From Chloroflexota bacterium (GTDB lineage Bacteria > Chloroflexota > UBA11872), in assembly GCA_022824865.1 (NCBI GenBank), contig JAJDZD010000053.1, forward strand, positions 1 through 64,000: a stretch of 64,000 bases of DNA, written 5' to 3'. The position numbers were made by a program, and so were the translations under genes. Each line of letters starts with the position of its first letter. Position 1 is the first letter of the stretch. Shown piece after piece: positions 46,504 through 58,202 of the stretch. The notes beneath the pieces were generated by a model. That model did not search any database. It was given only the letters and a program-made list of their open reading frames with translations, and was not told where the DNA came from.

Positions 46504-47306
46504 TGCGAGCGAGCTTCCAGGTACGTCAGCGGATGAGGCGCCGCCCATTGGCCGCGCGCTCGGGCCCGCAGCCGTGCCAGTCGGCCTTGTGGTGTGGAGA
46601 CCTTGGGCGCGGCCGCCAGGGCTCGATAGAACCGTGCCGCCGCCGGCCAGCGCACACGGACTCGCGCCGCGCGCTCCAGGCGCATCAGGTCGCGCGGCTC
46701 GTTGGGCTGGTCGATAAACCGCCAGAGATCGCGCAGCCGCGCCAGCGAGTCCCCGTCGCGCCCAATGGCCGTTGTCGGCAGCAATTCGCCAACCTCCAGC
46801 GTTGCCCGTGCGCGTGCGCCGACCCGCCGCCGCGCCACCGCGCGCCAGGCCAAAAACAGGCCCGGAACGAATCCCAGCGGTACTGCCCAGGCCACCACCG
46901 CATGCACCGGCTCACGGTTCAGGAATAGAAACGCCAGCAGGACACCGACCACGCCCAGTTCAAGCAACCCCGTCAGCAGCGCCAGCAGCCACCGCCGGCC
47001 CTCCCCAGCCGTACGCACCGCGTGCGTAAACAGATCCGCCTCGACCCGCGCCCGGATTACCGCCAGTTCCCCCATCGAGAGCGGCAACCGGCTATACAGC
47101 GCGATCTGAAACGGTCCGGCCACGGCGTCCAACTGCCCGTAGTCGGCGTCGATCAGCACCACGCTCCCCGTGTCCGTGGGAACCACGAATGCGTCAATCA
47201 GTTGGGCGTTTGGATCGGAGTCCTGCACGGCGATAGAAGGCTCCAGCGGCGCCACGGCGCGCCACGACGACGGCGGCGCAAGTATCCGAGTGTATATCGC
47301 CGTCAA
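46500..47306 (-). CDS. uncharacterised membrane protein of the 43-47 kb cluster (TTG start proposed)
   Basis: [24 protein letters not shown] + TM hairpin; resembles the N-terminus of the 43227..44702 product. Track ORF to 47672 is over-extended into mnmG. Confidence 0.7.
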   Translation of the reverse strand: MTAIYTRILAPPSSWRAVAPLEPSIAVQDSDPNAQLIDAFVVPTDTGSVVLIDADYGQLDAVAGPFQIALYSRLPLSMGELAVIRARVEADLFTHAVRTAGEGRRWLLALLTGLLELGVVGVLLAFLFLNREPVHAVVAWAVPLGFVPGLFLAWRAVARRRVGARARATLEVGELLPTTAIGRDGDSLARLRDLWRFIDQPNEPRDLMRLERAARVRVRWPAAARFYRALAAAPKVSTPQGRLARLRARARGQWAAPHPLTYLEARSQ

Positions 47307-47352
47307 ACCTGAAATTGGACCTAAACACACTGGCGCGTGGGAAGATGAAGCC

Positions 47353-49338
47353 ATGCGTTTGCGACGACCCCGCACTCCCGCCGCCAGCTTCGACGTTTTG
47401 ATCGTGGGTGCCGGCCACGCCGGTTGCGAGGCGGCCCTGGCCGCCGCGCGCATGGGCTGCCGCACCGCCCTGCTGAGCACCAGCCTCGGCACCGTCGCCC
47501 AGATGCCCTGCAACCCCTCCATCGGCGGCCCGGCCAAGGGCAACCTCGTCCGCGAGATTGACGCCCTCGGCGGCGAGATGGGCCGCAATACCGACCGCAC
47601 CCAGATCCAGATCCGCGAGCTCAACACCAGCAAGGGCCCGGCCGTCCGCGCCCTCCGTGCCCAGTGCGACAAGCATGCCTACGGTCGGCTCATGCGGCGA
47701 GTGCTGGAGAGACAGCCCAACCTGACGCTCCTCGAAGCCCACGTAGCGGGCCTCATCTGGGATGCCGAACCCTCGGAAGGAGCGCCCGCTTGGCGCGTAC
47801 GCGGCGTCCGAACGAGTGAGGGCGAGGAAATCCGCGCCCGTGCCACCGTCGTCACCACCGGGACATTCCTGCAGGGCCGGATCATCCTGGGCGACTCCGA
47901 ATCCCCGGGCGGACGCCGCGGCGAACCGCCCGCCACGGCCCTATCCGAAGACCTGCGTCGGGCCGGCCTGGAACTCGGCCGCCTCAAGACCGGCACCCCG
48001 CCGCGTCTTGCCGCCGCCAGCATCGACTACAGCCGCACCCGCGTGCAGCACGGCAGCGAGCAGCCCCTCTGGTTCAGCTTCGATCCGCCGCCCCGCTCCG
48101 AGTGGCACGAGGCCGCGCCGGACCCCGTCTATCCCCACGTCCCGCCCCCCGGCTGGCGCACCCAGATGGCCTGCTACCAGGTCCACACCACGCCGCAAAC
48201 CCACGATCTCATCCGCGACAACCTGCACCGCGCGCCCATGTACAACGGTTCGATCACCGCCTCCGGCCCGCGCTACTGCCCCTCCATCGAAGACAAGATC
48301 GTCCGATTCGCGCACAAGGACTCCCACTCCCTCTTCCTCGAACCCGAGGGGTTCCGGACCCATGAGGTCTACGTCCAGGGCGCCAACACCAGCCTGCCCG
48401 CCGAAGTGCAGCTCGCCATGATTCGCACTGTTCCTGGCCTGGAATCTGCAGAGATGCTTCGTCCCGGCTACGCCGTGGAGTACGACTTCGTCCACCCCCG
48501 CCAGCTTCGGCGCTCCCTCGAAGTCCGCAACGCCCGCGGCCTCTTTCTGGCCGGCCAGGTCAACGGCACCACCGGCTACGAAGAAGCCGCCGCCCAGGGC
48601 CTCATGGCCGGCATCAACGCCGCGCGCCAGTCACGCGGCGAGCCTGCCGTCGAGCTCGACCGTGCCCAGGCCTACATCGGCGTGATGATCGACGACCTCG
48701 TCACCAGTGAGCTCACCGAGCCCTACCGCCTCCACACCTCGCGTGCCGAGTACCGTCTGCTCCTCCGCCACGACAGCGCCGACCGCCGCCTCACCGAACT
48801 TGGACACGAAATCGGCCTCGCCTCGGATCGCCGTCTCGCCCGCCTCCGCCGCCAGCGCGACCGGTCCGACGCCACTCTGGCCTGGCTGGAGCGCCTCCGC
48901 GTGCCGGCCACGTCTGCGGTCAACGGACGCCTCCGCGACCTAGAACTGGCCCCGCTCCGCCAGACCACCCGCGGCCTCGAACTCCTGGCCCGCACCGGCA
49001 TCACCTGCGACCTCATCGCCGAACTCGCGGGCGATCCCCCGCCTCCACCCGAGGCCGCCGCCCACGTCGAATTTGAGATCAAGTACGCCGGCTACATCCG
49101 CCAGCAGGAAGCCCAGGTCCGCCGTGCCGCCGCGATGGAAGATCACCGGATTCCGTCCGACCTGGCCTACCTCGACCTCCGCGCCTTGCGCACCGAGGCC
49201 CGCCACCGCCTCGAACGCTTCCGTCCCGCCACCGTTGGGCAGGCCGCCCGCCTCGAAGGCGTCACCCCATCCGACATCGCCGGCCTCCTCGTCTACCTCA
49301 AGCGCCACACCGAAACGGCTGACGCCGAGCGGCGCTAG
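47353..49338 (+). CDS. mnmG: tRNA uridine-5-carboxymethylaminomethyl synthesis enzyme MnmG/GidA
   Basis: [83 protein letters not shown] at 47353 (track ORF over-extended). Confidence 0.97.
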   Translation: MRLRRPRTPAASFDVLIVGAGHAGCEAALAAARMGCRTALLSTSLGTVAQMPCNPSIGGPAKGNLVREIDALGGEMGRNTDRTQIQIRELNTSKGPAVRALRAQCDKHAYGRLMRRVLERQPNLTLLEAHVAGLIWDAEPSEGAPAWRVRGVRTSEGEEIRARATVVTTGTFLQGRIILGDSESPGGRRGEPPATALSEDLRRAGLELGRLKTGTPPRLAAASIDYSRTRVQHGSEQPLWFSFDPPPRSEWHEAAPDPVYPHVPPPGWRTQMACYQVHTTPQTHDLIRDNLHRAPMYNGSITASGPRYCPSIEDKIVRFAHKDSHSLFLEPEGFRTHEVYVQGANTSLPAEVQLAMIRTVPGLESAEMLRPGYAVEYDFVHPRQLRRSLEVRNARGLFLAGQVNGTTGYEEAAAQGLMAGINAARQSRGEPAVELDRAQAYIGVMIDDLVTSELTEPYRLHTSRAEYRLLLRHDSADRRLTELGHEIGLASDRRLARLRRQRDRSDATLAWLERLRVPATSAVNGRLRDLELAPLRQTTRGLELLARTGITCDLIAELAGDPPPPPEAAAHVEFEIKYAGYIRQQEAQVRRAAAMEDHRIPSDLAYLDLRALRTEARHRLERFRPATVGQAARLEGVTPSDIAGLLVYLKRHTETADAERR

Positions 49339-49351
49339 TCGCGGGAAAGGC

Positions 49352-49391
49352 TCCGACCCTCGCCCGTTCACGAAAACGAGCGAGGGTCGGA
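49352..49391. terminator. hairpin between convergent mnmG and 49411..51189
   Basis: TCCGACCCTCGC / GCGAGGGTCGGA perfect 12-bp stem. Confidence 0.85.
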
Positions 49392-49410
49392 AAGAAACGT
49401 GACCGGCGAC

Positions 49411-51189
49411 CTACGGCATACGCCGCCTGATCCGCCGGATCACCGTGCGATGCACGCCCAGCGCGCCAAGCCCCAGCGCGCCAAGGACTGCCGCGATTGG
49501 GGCAACGATGATCCCTACGACAATGGCCGCGTTGGCCGCCCACTGCCCGATCCGCGTCAAGACCTCAACCGAATTGTCAACCGTCTCGCCGGGATCCCAG
49601 TCGTCGCTCTCACTCACGACGAACTCTCCGTCTTCGCCCTTGGGAATCGCGGTGATAAACGTCACGCGTCGGTTATCCACGCGCGCGCGGTCGCTCTCCG
49701 TGGACTCGATGGACGTTGCGAGCCATTGTCGTCCGGTATCGGCATCGAGCCGGACGACGTAGCTCACGCTGCCGCTGGCGCCGGGCGAAAGCTCGGGAAA
49801 CTCCCAAACGATCTCATTCCGGTCGGTATCAAATCGCCCGCCCCGATTCGCTCGCATGAACGTCATGCCGGTGGGAAGCCGCTCGACCAGGCGCACGTCC
49901 CGCGCGTCCCCGTTACCTCGATTCGAGTAATTCAGCACCATCGTCAACTCTTGATCGATTTCAATCTCGAGGTCGGGGTCCTGCTGGAGGCTCAGGTCCA
50001 CGAAGAACGGCAAGGTGACGCCGGCCTGGTCCTGTTCCGTGTTGCGAACATCGCTGTCCGTGCTCGCCTCGGCGCTCAGTCGCATCGCCTGGCCGTCACC
50101 CTCAAGGCGAACGCGCGTGCGAAGTTCGAGCGACTGACCCGGCGCCATTCGGTCGATCGTCCACACCACGCTATGCGTGGATTGGTCGTACTGCCCTGGC
50201 TTCGTCGCGTTCTGGAACACCAAACCCGGATCTAGCTGATCGCGCACGGTCACGTTCCGGAGTTCCACCGTCCCGTCATTGATCACGCTGATCGGAAACT
50301 CAACCGAGTCGTGCATGGAGTACTGGTCGGGCGCCCGCCGTTCCACCCGAAGGTCCGGGATCGGATGCAGATTGACCGTGACGGTCGACAGCGCCGCCTG
50401 GTCCGCCAGCACGTTCAGCTGACCCTGGAACGTCTCGATCTGTTCACGCACCTGGGCAACTTCGCGCTGCACGTCCAGCGTGTCCTTCACGGTCCTGGAC
50501 GTCGCCATGATTTCCAGCAACTGCTGCTCGGTGGCCTGCGCGTTTCGCATCCGGGACTCGATGTCCGTAAACGCAGCCGTAACGTCCTGCCCGGTCACGT
50601 CCTCAGCCACCACCTCGCGCCCGTGAGCGCGCACACGTTCGACTGTCTCGTCAAAGCGCTCGGCCGGCACCCGCAACGTGATCGAACTGATCCGGTACGG
50701 CTCGTTGCCTCCGATTTTGGTGTGCGACACGAAGGCCCCGGGAATCGAAGCCACGATGCCGCGGATCGCCTTCACGCTGGTCGGCACGTCAGCCACCACG
50801 ATGCCGATGCTGGCGGTGCGAATGACCTTGCGCGCGGAGTTCGGAACCTGCGTCTCAGCAGTCAGCAGCGAGCCGGTGGATGTCTGGCTCGGGGCGCCGT
50901 CCGCCGGCGCCGCCTCCTGGACGACCGAGCCCGTCTCCCCCGGATCCGTGGTCGCGACGGCGTCGAATTGGACCGCCTGCGTCACCACCTTTTCGACCTG
51001 TACCGACCTCTGAGCGGCCATTGGGGCGGCAGCGGCAGCTGGCATGGCAGCCGGCCGGGCCACCATCTTCTCAACGGCTGGTGGCTGTGCAGCCTGAGGG
51101 GGCTCGGCCGACGAACTTTCTCCGCATGACGCCACCAGCATCGCCGCCAACGGTATTGCCAATATCAGCGATCGTCTCGGTCCTCGCAT
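49411..51189 (-). CDS. lipoprotein with DUF4349 and DUF11-like repeats, copy 1
   Basis: Lipobox MLVASC; DUF4349 RKVIRTASIGIVVADVPTSVKAIRGIVASIPGAFVSH; LNYSNRGNGDARDVRLVERLPTGMTF. Confidence 0.88.
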   Translation of the reverse strand: MRGPRRSLILAIPLAAMLVASCGESSSAEPPQAAQPPAVEKMVARPAAMPAAAAAPMAAQRSVQVEKVVTQAVQFDAVATTDPGETGSVVQEAAPADGAPSQTSTGSLLTAETQVPNSARKVIRTASIGIVVADVPTSVKAIRGIVASIPGAFVSHTKIGGNEPYRISSITLRVPAERFDETVERVRAHGREVVAEDVTGQDVTAAFTDIESRMRNAQATEQQLLEIMATSRTVKDTLDVQREVAQVREQIETFQGQLNVLADQAALSTVTVNLHPIPDLRVERRAPDQYSMHDSVEFPISVINDGTVELRNVTVRDQLDPGLVFQNATKPGQYDQSTHSVVWTIDRMAPGQSLELRTRVRLEGDGQAMRLSAEASTDSDVRNTEQDQAGVTLPFFVDLSLQQDPDLEIEIDQELTMVLNYSNRGNGDARDVRLVERLPTGMTFMRANRGGRFDTDRNEIVWEFPELSPGASGSVSYVVRLDADTGRQWLATSIESTESDRARVDNRRVTFITAIPKGEDGEFVVSESDDWDPGETVDNSVEVLTRIGQWAANAAIVVGIIVAPIAAVLGALGLGALGVHRTVIRRIRRRMP

Positions 51190-51463
51190 CGCTAACCTCC
51201 TCGCCAGATACATGCTTCGGCGTCGCCCGACAGGTGCTGAGACTCCCTTACGTCGATGCCGGTGCATTGCACACCGTGCGCCATCGACGATGACCTCAAC
51301 TTAGGAGACGCAACCCTGTCGGCACAACGTCACCTCGGCTCTGTCAGTACGGCTCCACAGATAACTACGCTAACCCGACGAGATTCGTTCCCTGCGTTCT
51401 GGGCTTCGTCTCTCACGACTGCACCGCGCGGCCGGGCCGAGCCTCCCGACCGCTGGCCTACGC

Positions 51464-53188
51464 TTATGCCTCCGAGCGGGTCCGCCGTTTCTTGATCGCC
51501 CGTACGCCCCGCCAGACCAGTACCCCAACCACCGCAAACGGCCCCGCCACGATCACCACCACGATCGCCGCATTCGCCAGGAAGCGCAGAACGTCCAGCA
51601 GCAGCCCCACCGCGCCCCGCGCCGTAGTCCCCGGCCCAAACACGTCCCGGCCCGCCACGTCTTCCGGCAGCGCCGTCAGGAACGTCACCACCCGATTGTC
51701 CACGTCGGCCCGGTCCTCGTCGGCCGACACGATCGTCGTCTCGGTCTCGAACCGTCCCTCGCTCCGCTCCACCCGCGCCTCGTAGAACACACCCTGACCC
51801 GAGTCCGGTGCCATGCGCGGAAACTCCCACACCACCGTCCGCGTGCCCTCGTCGTAGCGCCCGCCGCCCTCCGCGCGCACGAACGTCATGCCCTCCGGCA
51901 GGCGCTCCGTCAGCCGAACCTCCCGCGCGTCCCCGTTGCCGCGATTGTGGAAGTTGATGTAGTAGCTGACGTCCTGACCCACCGGGACCGACGCCTCGCC
52001 CTCCTTGAACACGCTCAGGTCCACGAAGAACGGCAGCGTCGCCTCCGCCCGGTCCTCATCCGGTTCGCGCACGACTCCGCTGGCCGTAATCGTCGCCGTC
52101 ACCCGCATCGGCGAACCGTCGCCCTCCAGCCGCACCCGCGACCACACGTCTTGCGAGGTGTTTGCGCCCACCCGGTCGATCTCCCAGACCACGCTATGCG
52201 AGGCCGCCTCGTAGACCCCCGGCGACGACGCCCACTCAAACACCATCCCCGGCGCCAGCTGGTCCCGCACCACCACGTCGCGCAGGTCCACCGTGCCGTG
52301 ATTGGCAATCGTGATCGGCATCTCGGCACTGCCGTGCATCACGTAGCCCTCGGGTGACAGCCGCTCGATCCGCAGGTCCGGCGCCGGGTGCAGCCGCACC
52401 GTGATCGTCGCCAGGTCCGTCTGATTCGCCAGCAGGTTCAACTGCCCCTGCAACACCTCGATGCGTGAGCGCACCTCCAGCAATTCCCGCTGCACCTCCA
52501 GCGTGTCGCTCACCGTCTGCGCCGTCGCCAGGATGTCCAGCAACTGCCGCTCCGTCGCCTCCGCCGTCCGCAGCCGCGCCTCCAGGTCGGTGAACTCCGC
52601 CGTCACGTCGCGCCCGCCTACGTCCTCGAACACCACCTCGCTGCCCTGCTCGCGCACCAGCCCCCGAACCTCGTCAAACCGCTCCACCGGCGCGCGCAGC
52701 GTCACCGTGCTGATCGACCGCGGATCGTCGTCCCGCACGTCCGCCGACGCCACAAACGCCCCGGGAATCCCGTCAACCAGCGCCTGCAACCGCCGCACCG
52801 CCTCCGCAATGTCCCCCACCACGATCCCAATCGTGGCGTCGCGAATCACCCGCCGCTCAGTCGCCGCGGCTTGGACGATGGACTCCTGGCTCTCCGACTC
52901 AACCTGCACCTTGGCCGCTGCCGGCGCGGCTGGCGCCGCCGAAGTGTCGGCAACCCGAATCACCGCCCGCTCCGCCGCCATCCCCATTGCCGTCGCCGTT
53001 TCGCGCGACATGCGATCGCTCTCCTGCACAACCATCGCCGCCGGCCCCTCCGGGGCCATCGCCATCGCGGGCGCGGCCATCGACCGCTCCTCGCTCTCCC
53101 CGCCAAACGGGGATTCCCCGCACGCCGCCAAACCCAGCGCGCCTACCACCAAAGCGGCCACCAACACTCGAAGTCCCCTCGGCATCAC
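51464..53188 (-). CDS. lipoprotein with DUF4349 and DUF11-like repeats, copy 2
   Basis: Lipobox LAAC; RRVIRDATIGIVVGDIAEAVRRLQALVDGIPGAFVAS; INFHNRGNGDAREVRLTERLPEGMTF. Confidence 0.88.
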   Translation of the reverse strand: MMPRGLRVLVAALVVGALGLAACGESPFGGESEERSMAAPAMAMAPEGPAAMVVQESDRMSRETATAMGMAAERAVIRVADTSAAPAAPAAAKVQVESESQESIVQAAATERRVIRDATIGIVVGDIAEAVRRLQALVDGIPGAFVASADVRDDDPRSISTVTLRAPVERFDEVRGLVREQGSEVVFEDVGGRDVTAEFTDLEARLRTAEATERQLLDILATAQTVSDTLEVQRELLEVRSRIEVLQGQLNLLANQTDLATITVRLHPAPDLRIERLSPEGYVMHGSAEMPITIANHGTVDLRDVVVRDQLAPGMVFEWASSPGVYEAASHSVVWEIDRVGANTSQDVWSRVRLEGDGSPMRVTATITASGVVREPDEDRAEATLPFFVDLSVFKEGEASVPVGQDVSYYINFHNRGNGDAREVRLTERLPEGMTFVRAEGGGRYDEGTRTVVWEFPRMAPDSGQGVFYEARVERSEGRFETETTIVSADEDRADVDNRVVTFLTALPEDVAGRDVFGPGTTARGAVGLLLDVLRFLANAAIVVVIVAGPFAVVGVLVWRGVRAIKKRRTRSEA

Positions 53189-53368
53189 GCGCTCCTGTTG
53201 ACGTTGACGTTCGGAATGAGGCCACCGGGCGCTGCCCGTGGACCCTTCCTCGTCAAGACTAACGGCGCCACCGTGTATTCGTATCGACTCACATCAACCG
53301 CTCCAAGTGGCGCTGTACAAGTGACTACGCCGCCCAACCGCAAATCGTTCCCTCGCCCTTGGTCCGTC

Positions 53369-53920
53369 CTACCGACTGACCAATGTGGCCGCCAACCCGT
53401 ACAAGTCAGCCAAATCCCCCCGCCCAATCGCCCGAAACCGCCCCTGCGCCTCTTCCAGCGACACCGTCAGCACCTCAACCACATCCTCGCCGTCCCCAAT
53501 CGTCGGCTCGCTCACCAGTGCCACCTGCCCCACCCCCACCAGCCGCTGAAACCTCGGGTGCGGCAAATGCGGCCGGTAGGGCGCCTCCGCCGTCGAAACG
53601 CAATCCCACACCCCGAACGGCCTGAACGACAAAAGCCTCGCCCCCGCCTCTTCCATCAGCTCCCGCCGCAGCGCCGCTTCTATCGACTCCCCCGGCTCCC
53701 GCGTCCCTCCCGGCACCTCCACCCGCCCGTCCACCATCGCCAGCACCACCCAACCCGCTGACGTAAAGGGCACGACGTTCACGTTGCCGACCAATTCGTC
53801 CGAAGGCGCCTTGTCAATCCGTCGAAACTTCGCCGAAGCGAATCCCCAGTCCGCTGGCGCAAACAACCCCGGAAACCGCGTGGCCTCGCTACCCGCCGCC
53901 GTTCTCCCCGTCGCGCCCAT
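53369..53920 (-). CDS. NUDIX hydrolase
   Basis: [30 protein letters not shown] Nudix box; N-term overlaps the gyrA 3' end by 32 bp. Confidence 0.9.
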   Translation of the reverse strand: MGATGRTAAGSEATRFPGLFAPADWGFASAKFRRIDKAPSDELVGNVNVVPFTSAGWVVLAMVDGRVEVPGGTREPGESIEAALRRELMEEAGARLLSFRPFGVWDCVSTAEAPYRPHLPHPRFQRLVGVGQVALVSEPTIGDGEDVVEVLTVSLEEAQGRFRAIGRGDLADLYGLAATLVSR

Positions 53921-56351
53921 CCGCCAGCCGCGCCACTCGCAGCAGGTCCACGCCCTCGTCCATCCGCATGATGATTACCCCGGCCGCCGCCCGCTTGATC
54001 GGGCGGACGTTCCCCAGCCCGCAGCGCATCACCTGCCCGTCCGACGACACCAGCGCAATCTCCTCGTTCTCCGCCAGCAACCGGCGCGCGTCCGCCACCT
54101 GGCCGGTCTTCTCGCTCAGGATGATCGACTTCAGCCCCTGCCCGCCGCGGCCCTGCGGTCGGAACTCGCTCACGGCCACCTTCTTGCCGAAGCCATTGGC
54201 CGTCACCAGCAGCACGAACCCGTCGTCCTTCGTCAGGTCCATCGCCGCCACTTCGTCGTCGTCCGCGAGCCGGATAGCACGCACGCCTCCGCTGGTCCGG
54301 CCGCTGGCTCGTATCGAATCCAGCGCAAACCGGATCGACATCCCGTTCCGCGTAAAGAACATCGCGTGCGTCTCATCCGTCGCCAGCCGCACCCACACCA
54401 GCTCGTCGTCCTCGTCCAGGTCCATCGCCAGCAGCCCGGTCGTCCGGATCGACACGAACTGCGTCAGCGCGCTCCGCTTCACTTCGCCCTTGCGGGTCCC
54501 GAACACCAGGTAGTCGCCCGCCTCGAAATTAGGAATCGCCAGCACCGCCGTCGCCCGCTCGCCCTGCTCGATCGCCAGCAGGTTGATCAGGTTGTGTCCC
54601 TGCGCGTCGCGCCCCTGCTCCGGCAGTTCGTACGCCCGCAGCCGGTACACCTTCCCCCGGTTCGTAAAGAACAGCAGGTGGTCGTGCGTATTCGCCACCA
54701 GGAAATGTTCCACCACCCCGCCCGTCTTGCTGCGGAAGCCGCGGATGCCCTTGCCGCCCCGGCCCTGCCGTCGGTAGGTGTTGGCCGGCACCCGTTTCAC
54801 GTAGCCGCGCGACGACATCGTGATCAGGCAGTCCCGATCCTCCACCAGGTCTTCCTCGTTGAATTCGCCTGACGCCTCGCGCTGGATCTGCGTCAAGCGC
54901 TCGTTACCGAAGCGTTTGACTACCTCGCGCGTCTCCTCGCGAATGATCCCCAGCACCCGCGACTCGTCCGCCAGGATGTCCTGCAGGTCCCGGATCGTCG
55001 CCCGTACTTCTTCCAGTTCGGCCAGGATCTGCTCGCGCTCCAGCCGCACCAGCCGCCGCAACTGCATGTCCAGGATCGCGTTCGCCTGGATCTCGGTCAG
55101 ACCGAACTCTTGCATCAGGCCGTTGCGGGCCTCCTCGGTGTCGTCCGCCCCGCGAATGATCCTGATCACCTTGTCGATGTCCGCCAGCGCGATCACATAG
55201 CCTTCCAGCAAGTGCTCCCGCGCCTGGGCCTTCTTGAGGTCGAACTGGGTCCGTCGCCGCACCACCGTCTGCCGGTGCTGCACAAAGAGTTCGACGAACC
55301 GCCGCAACGGCAGCTGCTCCGGCTGCCCATCCACCAGCGCCAGGTTGTTGATGCTGAACGTCGACTGCAGCGCCGTGTGCTTATACAGCTGATTCAGCAC
55401 CGCCGCCGGTCGTGCGTCCCCGCGCAACTCAACGACCACCCGCATGCCATGACGGTCCGACTCGTCGCGGATGTCACGCACGCCGACAACTTTCTTGTCT
55501 CGCACTAGTGTGGCGATCTTCTCCACCAGCTTCGACTTGTTCACCAGGTAGGGAATCTCCGACACCACCAGCGCCATCGTCGTTCCGCGCACTTCCTCTA
55601 CGTTCACCACCGCCCGCACGCTGATCCGCCCCCGACCCTGCGTATACGCCTGCTCGATCCCCTCCGCCCCCACGATGATCCCGCCGGTTGGGAAATCCGG
55701 CCCTCGCACGAACCGCATCAGGTCCCGCGAGGTCGCCTCCGGGTTCTCGATGTAGTGCTCGATCGCCCGCCCCACCTCGCGCAGGTTGTGCGGCGGAATA
55801 CTCGTCGCCATCCCCACCGCGATGCCCGTGGACCCATTGATCAGCAGGTTCGGCACAACCGACGGCAGAACCTCCGGCATCTCCGCCGTGCCGTCGAAGT
55901 TGTCGACGAACTCCACGGTGTCCCGGTCCAGGTCGTCCAGCATCGCCGCCGCAATCGGCGTCAGCCGCGCTTCCGTGTAGCGCATCGCCGCCGCCGGGTC
56001 GCCGTCCACCGACCCGAAATTGCCCTGCCCGTCCACCAGCGGATACCGGATCGAAAACGGCTGCGCCATGCGCACCAGCGCGTCATACAGCGCCTGGTCG
56101 CCGTGCGGGTGGTACTTCCCCATCGTGTCGCCCACCACCCGCGCCGCCTTGCGGTACGCCGCGTTCGGCGTGGCCGAAATCTCCTCCATCGAGTACAGCA
56201 GCCGCCGGTGCACCGGCTTCAGCCCGTCGCGCACGTCCGGAATCGCCCGCGCGACGATCGTGCTCATCGCATAGTCGATATACGAGGTCTCCATCTCCTC
56301 GACAATGTCGACTTCCCGAATCCCGTCGCCCCCCACAAACTCCTCCGTCAC
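53889..56351 (-). CDS. gyrA: DNA gyrase subunit A
   Basis: [55 protein letters not shown]; GyrA-box-like [15 protein letters not shown]. Confidence 0.96.
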   Translation of the reverse strand: MTEEFVGGDGIREVDIVEEMETSYIDYAMSTIVARAIPDVRDGLKPVHRRLLYSMEEISATPNAAYRKAARVVGDTMGKYHPHGDQALYDALVRMAQPFSIRYPLVDGQGNFGSVDGDPAAAMRYTEARLTPIAAAMLDDLDRDTVEFVDNFDGTAEMPEVLPSVVPNLLINGSTGIAVGMATSIPPHNLREVGRAIEHYIENPEATSRDLMRFVRGPDFPTGGIIVGAEGIEQAYTQGRGRISVRAVVNVEEVRGTTMALVVSEIPYLVNKSKLVEKIATLVRDKKVVGVRDIRDESDRHGMRVVVELRGDARPAAVLNQLYKHTALQSTFSINNLALVDGQPEQLPLRRFVELFVQHRQTVVRRRTQFDLKKAQAREHLLEGYVIALADIDKVIRIIRGADDTEEARNGLMQEFGLTEIQANAILDMQLRRLVRLEREQILAELEEVRATIRDLQDILADESRVLGIIREETREVVKRFGNERLTQIQREASGEFNEEDLVEDRDCLITMSSRGYVKRVPANTYRRQGRGGKGIRGFRSKTGGVVEHFLVANTHDHLLFFTNRGKVYRLRAYELPEQGRDAQGHNLINLLAIEQGERATAVLAIPNFEAGDYLVFGTRKGEVKRSALTQFVSIRTTGLLAMDLDEDDELVWVRLATDETHAMFFTRNGMSIRFALDSIRASGRTSGGVRAIRLADDDEVAAMDLTKDDGFVLLVTANGFGKKVAVSEFRPQGRGGQGLKSIILSEKTGQVADARRLLAENEEIALVSSDGQVMRCGLGNVRPIKRAAAGVIIMRMDEGVDLLRVARLADGRDGENGGG

Positions 56352-56384
56352 GCCCCTCCACTCCCCTCGTCAAAGACGTCTGGC

Positions 56385-57022
56385 TGCTCTACTCCCTCTC
56401 CCAGTGGACGAGGGTTGGGCTGTGCGTCTTCCGGGCAACCACCGCCGGTTAGGCAACGATCTCTCCTGCGCGAGAGGGCTGGGGTGAGGGATCGTCCGCG
56501 CAACCACCGAACCCACGCAGAGCCGCCTCTTCCTCCCTCTCCCTTGAGGGAGAGGGTGGGGGTGAGGGTGGCTGCCGGCCCGAGCAACCTCGCAACGTCA
56601 CCAGCAACCCGCGCCGGAACGCCCGCCCTTCTTCTCCTGAGACTCTTGAAAACCCCCGGCTTCCACAACGCTGCGGCCGCTCTTCCTCCCTCTCCCCGTG
56701 GGAGAGGGTTGGGGTGTGGGTCTTCCGGCCAACCACCGCCGGTTAGGCAACGATCTCTCGTGCGCGAGAGGGCTAGGGTGAGGGGGCTTCCGCGCAACCG
56801 CCGAACCCACACTGAGCCGCCTCTTCCTCCCTCTCCCTTGAGGGAGAGGGTTGGGGTGAGGGTGGCTGCCGGCCCGAGCAACCTCGCAACGTCACCAGCA
56901 ACCCGCACCGGAACGCCCGCCCTTCTTCTCCTGAGGCTCTTGTAAACCCCCGGCGTCCTCGAAGCTGCGGCCGCTCTTCCTCCCTCTCCCCGTGGGAGAG
57001 GGTTGGGGTGAGGGTCTTCCGG
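56385..57022. repeat. ~294-bp tandem repeat array, ~2.2 copies, rich in CCCTCTCCC/GGGAGAGGG palindromes
   Basis: Unit boundary motif gctcttcctccctctccccgtgggagagggttggggtg recurs near 56385 (diverged), 56679 and 56973. Confidence 0.9.
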
Positions 57023-57083
57023 TCGTGGACTGACGGACACCAAAGCGCCCATTCTTCGTCCCAAACGAACGTGCATGTCGGCC

Positions 57084-57593
57084 CTATCCCTCATCATCCG
57101 CCCGCTCAAAATCCCCACTCACCCCGCCCGTCTTCCGCACCAGCCGCACGTCCGCAATCCGCATCCCTCGATCCACCGCCTTACACATGTCATACACCGC
57201 CAGCGCCGCCACCGAAACCGCCGTCAGCGCCTCCATCTCAACCCCCGTCCGGCCCACCGTCCGCACCGTGGCTTCAATCGCCAGTGAATCCTCATCCTCC
57301 GGCGCCAAGGAAACGTCCACCGCGCTTAGAGGCAACGGGTGGCACAGCGGAATCAGGTCCGCCGTCCGTTTGGCCGCCATCAGCCCGGCCAGCCGCGCCA
57401 CCCCCAGCACGTCGCCCTTGGGAAGGTCCGATTCCTCGCCGGCCATCTGCTCGCGAATCATCGCCAGCGTCGCCGGCTGCATCACCACCCGGCCCCGCGC
57501 CACCGCGGTTCGGTCCGTCTCCGACTTAGCCGACACATCCACCATCCGAGCGGACCCATCCGCGTCGAAATGCGTGAACGAAGGCTTGGCCAA
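57084..57593 (-). CDS. moaC: cyclic pyranopterin monophosphate synthase (TTG start)
   Basis: [72 protein letters not shown]. Confidence 0.96.
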   Translation of the reverse strand: MAKPSFTHFDADGSARMVDVSAKSETDRTAVARGRVVMQPATLAMIREQMAGEESDLPKGDVLGVARLAGLMAAKRTADLIPLCHPLPLSAVDVSLAPEDEDSLAIEATVRTVGRTGVEMEALTAVSVAALAVYDMCKAVDRGMRIADVRLVRKTGGVSGDFERADDEG

Positions 57594-57965
57594 TCCGGTG
57601 GTTAAGTCCCTGCGCCCCAGGAGAAACGACCTGTCCCCATTCTACCGCGCGCCCCCCACCGGCACTCGGTTCCGCGCGAGCTCTAGCCGTTCGCGGCGAG
57701 TCCGCACCCGGCTTTTTTCAGGGGCCTGCCTCGGAGCAAATTCCGCACGACCCAAGCCGTCCCCTCGCTGCTCTCACTTCTTCCCTTCGTGGTCAACGCC
57801 GCCTCCGCTGTGTGGCATAAGCGCCGGCGCCAGAGTGCCCCTGCCGTCCCACGCCATCGCCCATGGGTGCATGCGCTCAGCCGCCGGAGGCTTGGCGAAA
57901 GGCGCGGGACGCCAATGCTTGAATGATATGGTTCAGCCATACCCTCGCCCCACGGCCAGCCCGCA

Positions 57966-58202
57966 ATGAAGACCACGCTGAACCTGAACGATCAAGTCCT
58001 GCGCCAGGCCAAGCGGCGGGCGGCGCGCGACGGGATCACGCTGACCCGATTCGTTGAGGACGCCCTGCGCGCACGCCTGGCGGGTCCACGCGGCCGCAAG
58101 CCGCCCTTCCGTCTGGAGCTGGAGACTGTTACTGGAACGGCACCCCCCACCGTCGACATTGCGGATCGCGACGCGCTCTACAACGTCATTGACCGCGCGT
58201 GA
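57966..58202 (+). CDS. VapB-like ribbon-helix-helix antitoxin
   Basis: MKTTLNLNDQVLRQAKRRAARDGITLTRFVEDALRARL. Confidence 0.92.
   Translation: MKTTLNLNDQVLRQAKRRAARDGITLTRFVEDALRARLAGPRGRKPPFRLELETVTGTAPPTVDIADRDALYNVIDRA

Noticed and set aside
55755-56945. 396-aa plus-strand ORF across gyrA and the repeat array
   Set aside because: Antisense to gyrA, His/Arg/Pro-rich composition; its apparent protein repeats simply reflect the DNA tandem array.
56385-57022. CRISPR array
   Set aside because: The period (~294 bp) and palindromic composition are wrong; there are no short unique spacers and no cas genes in the window.
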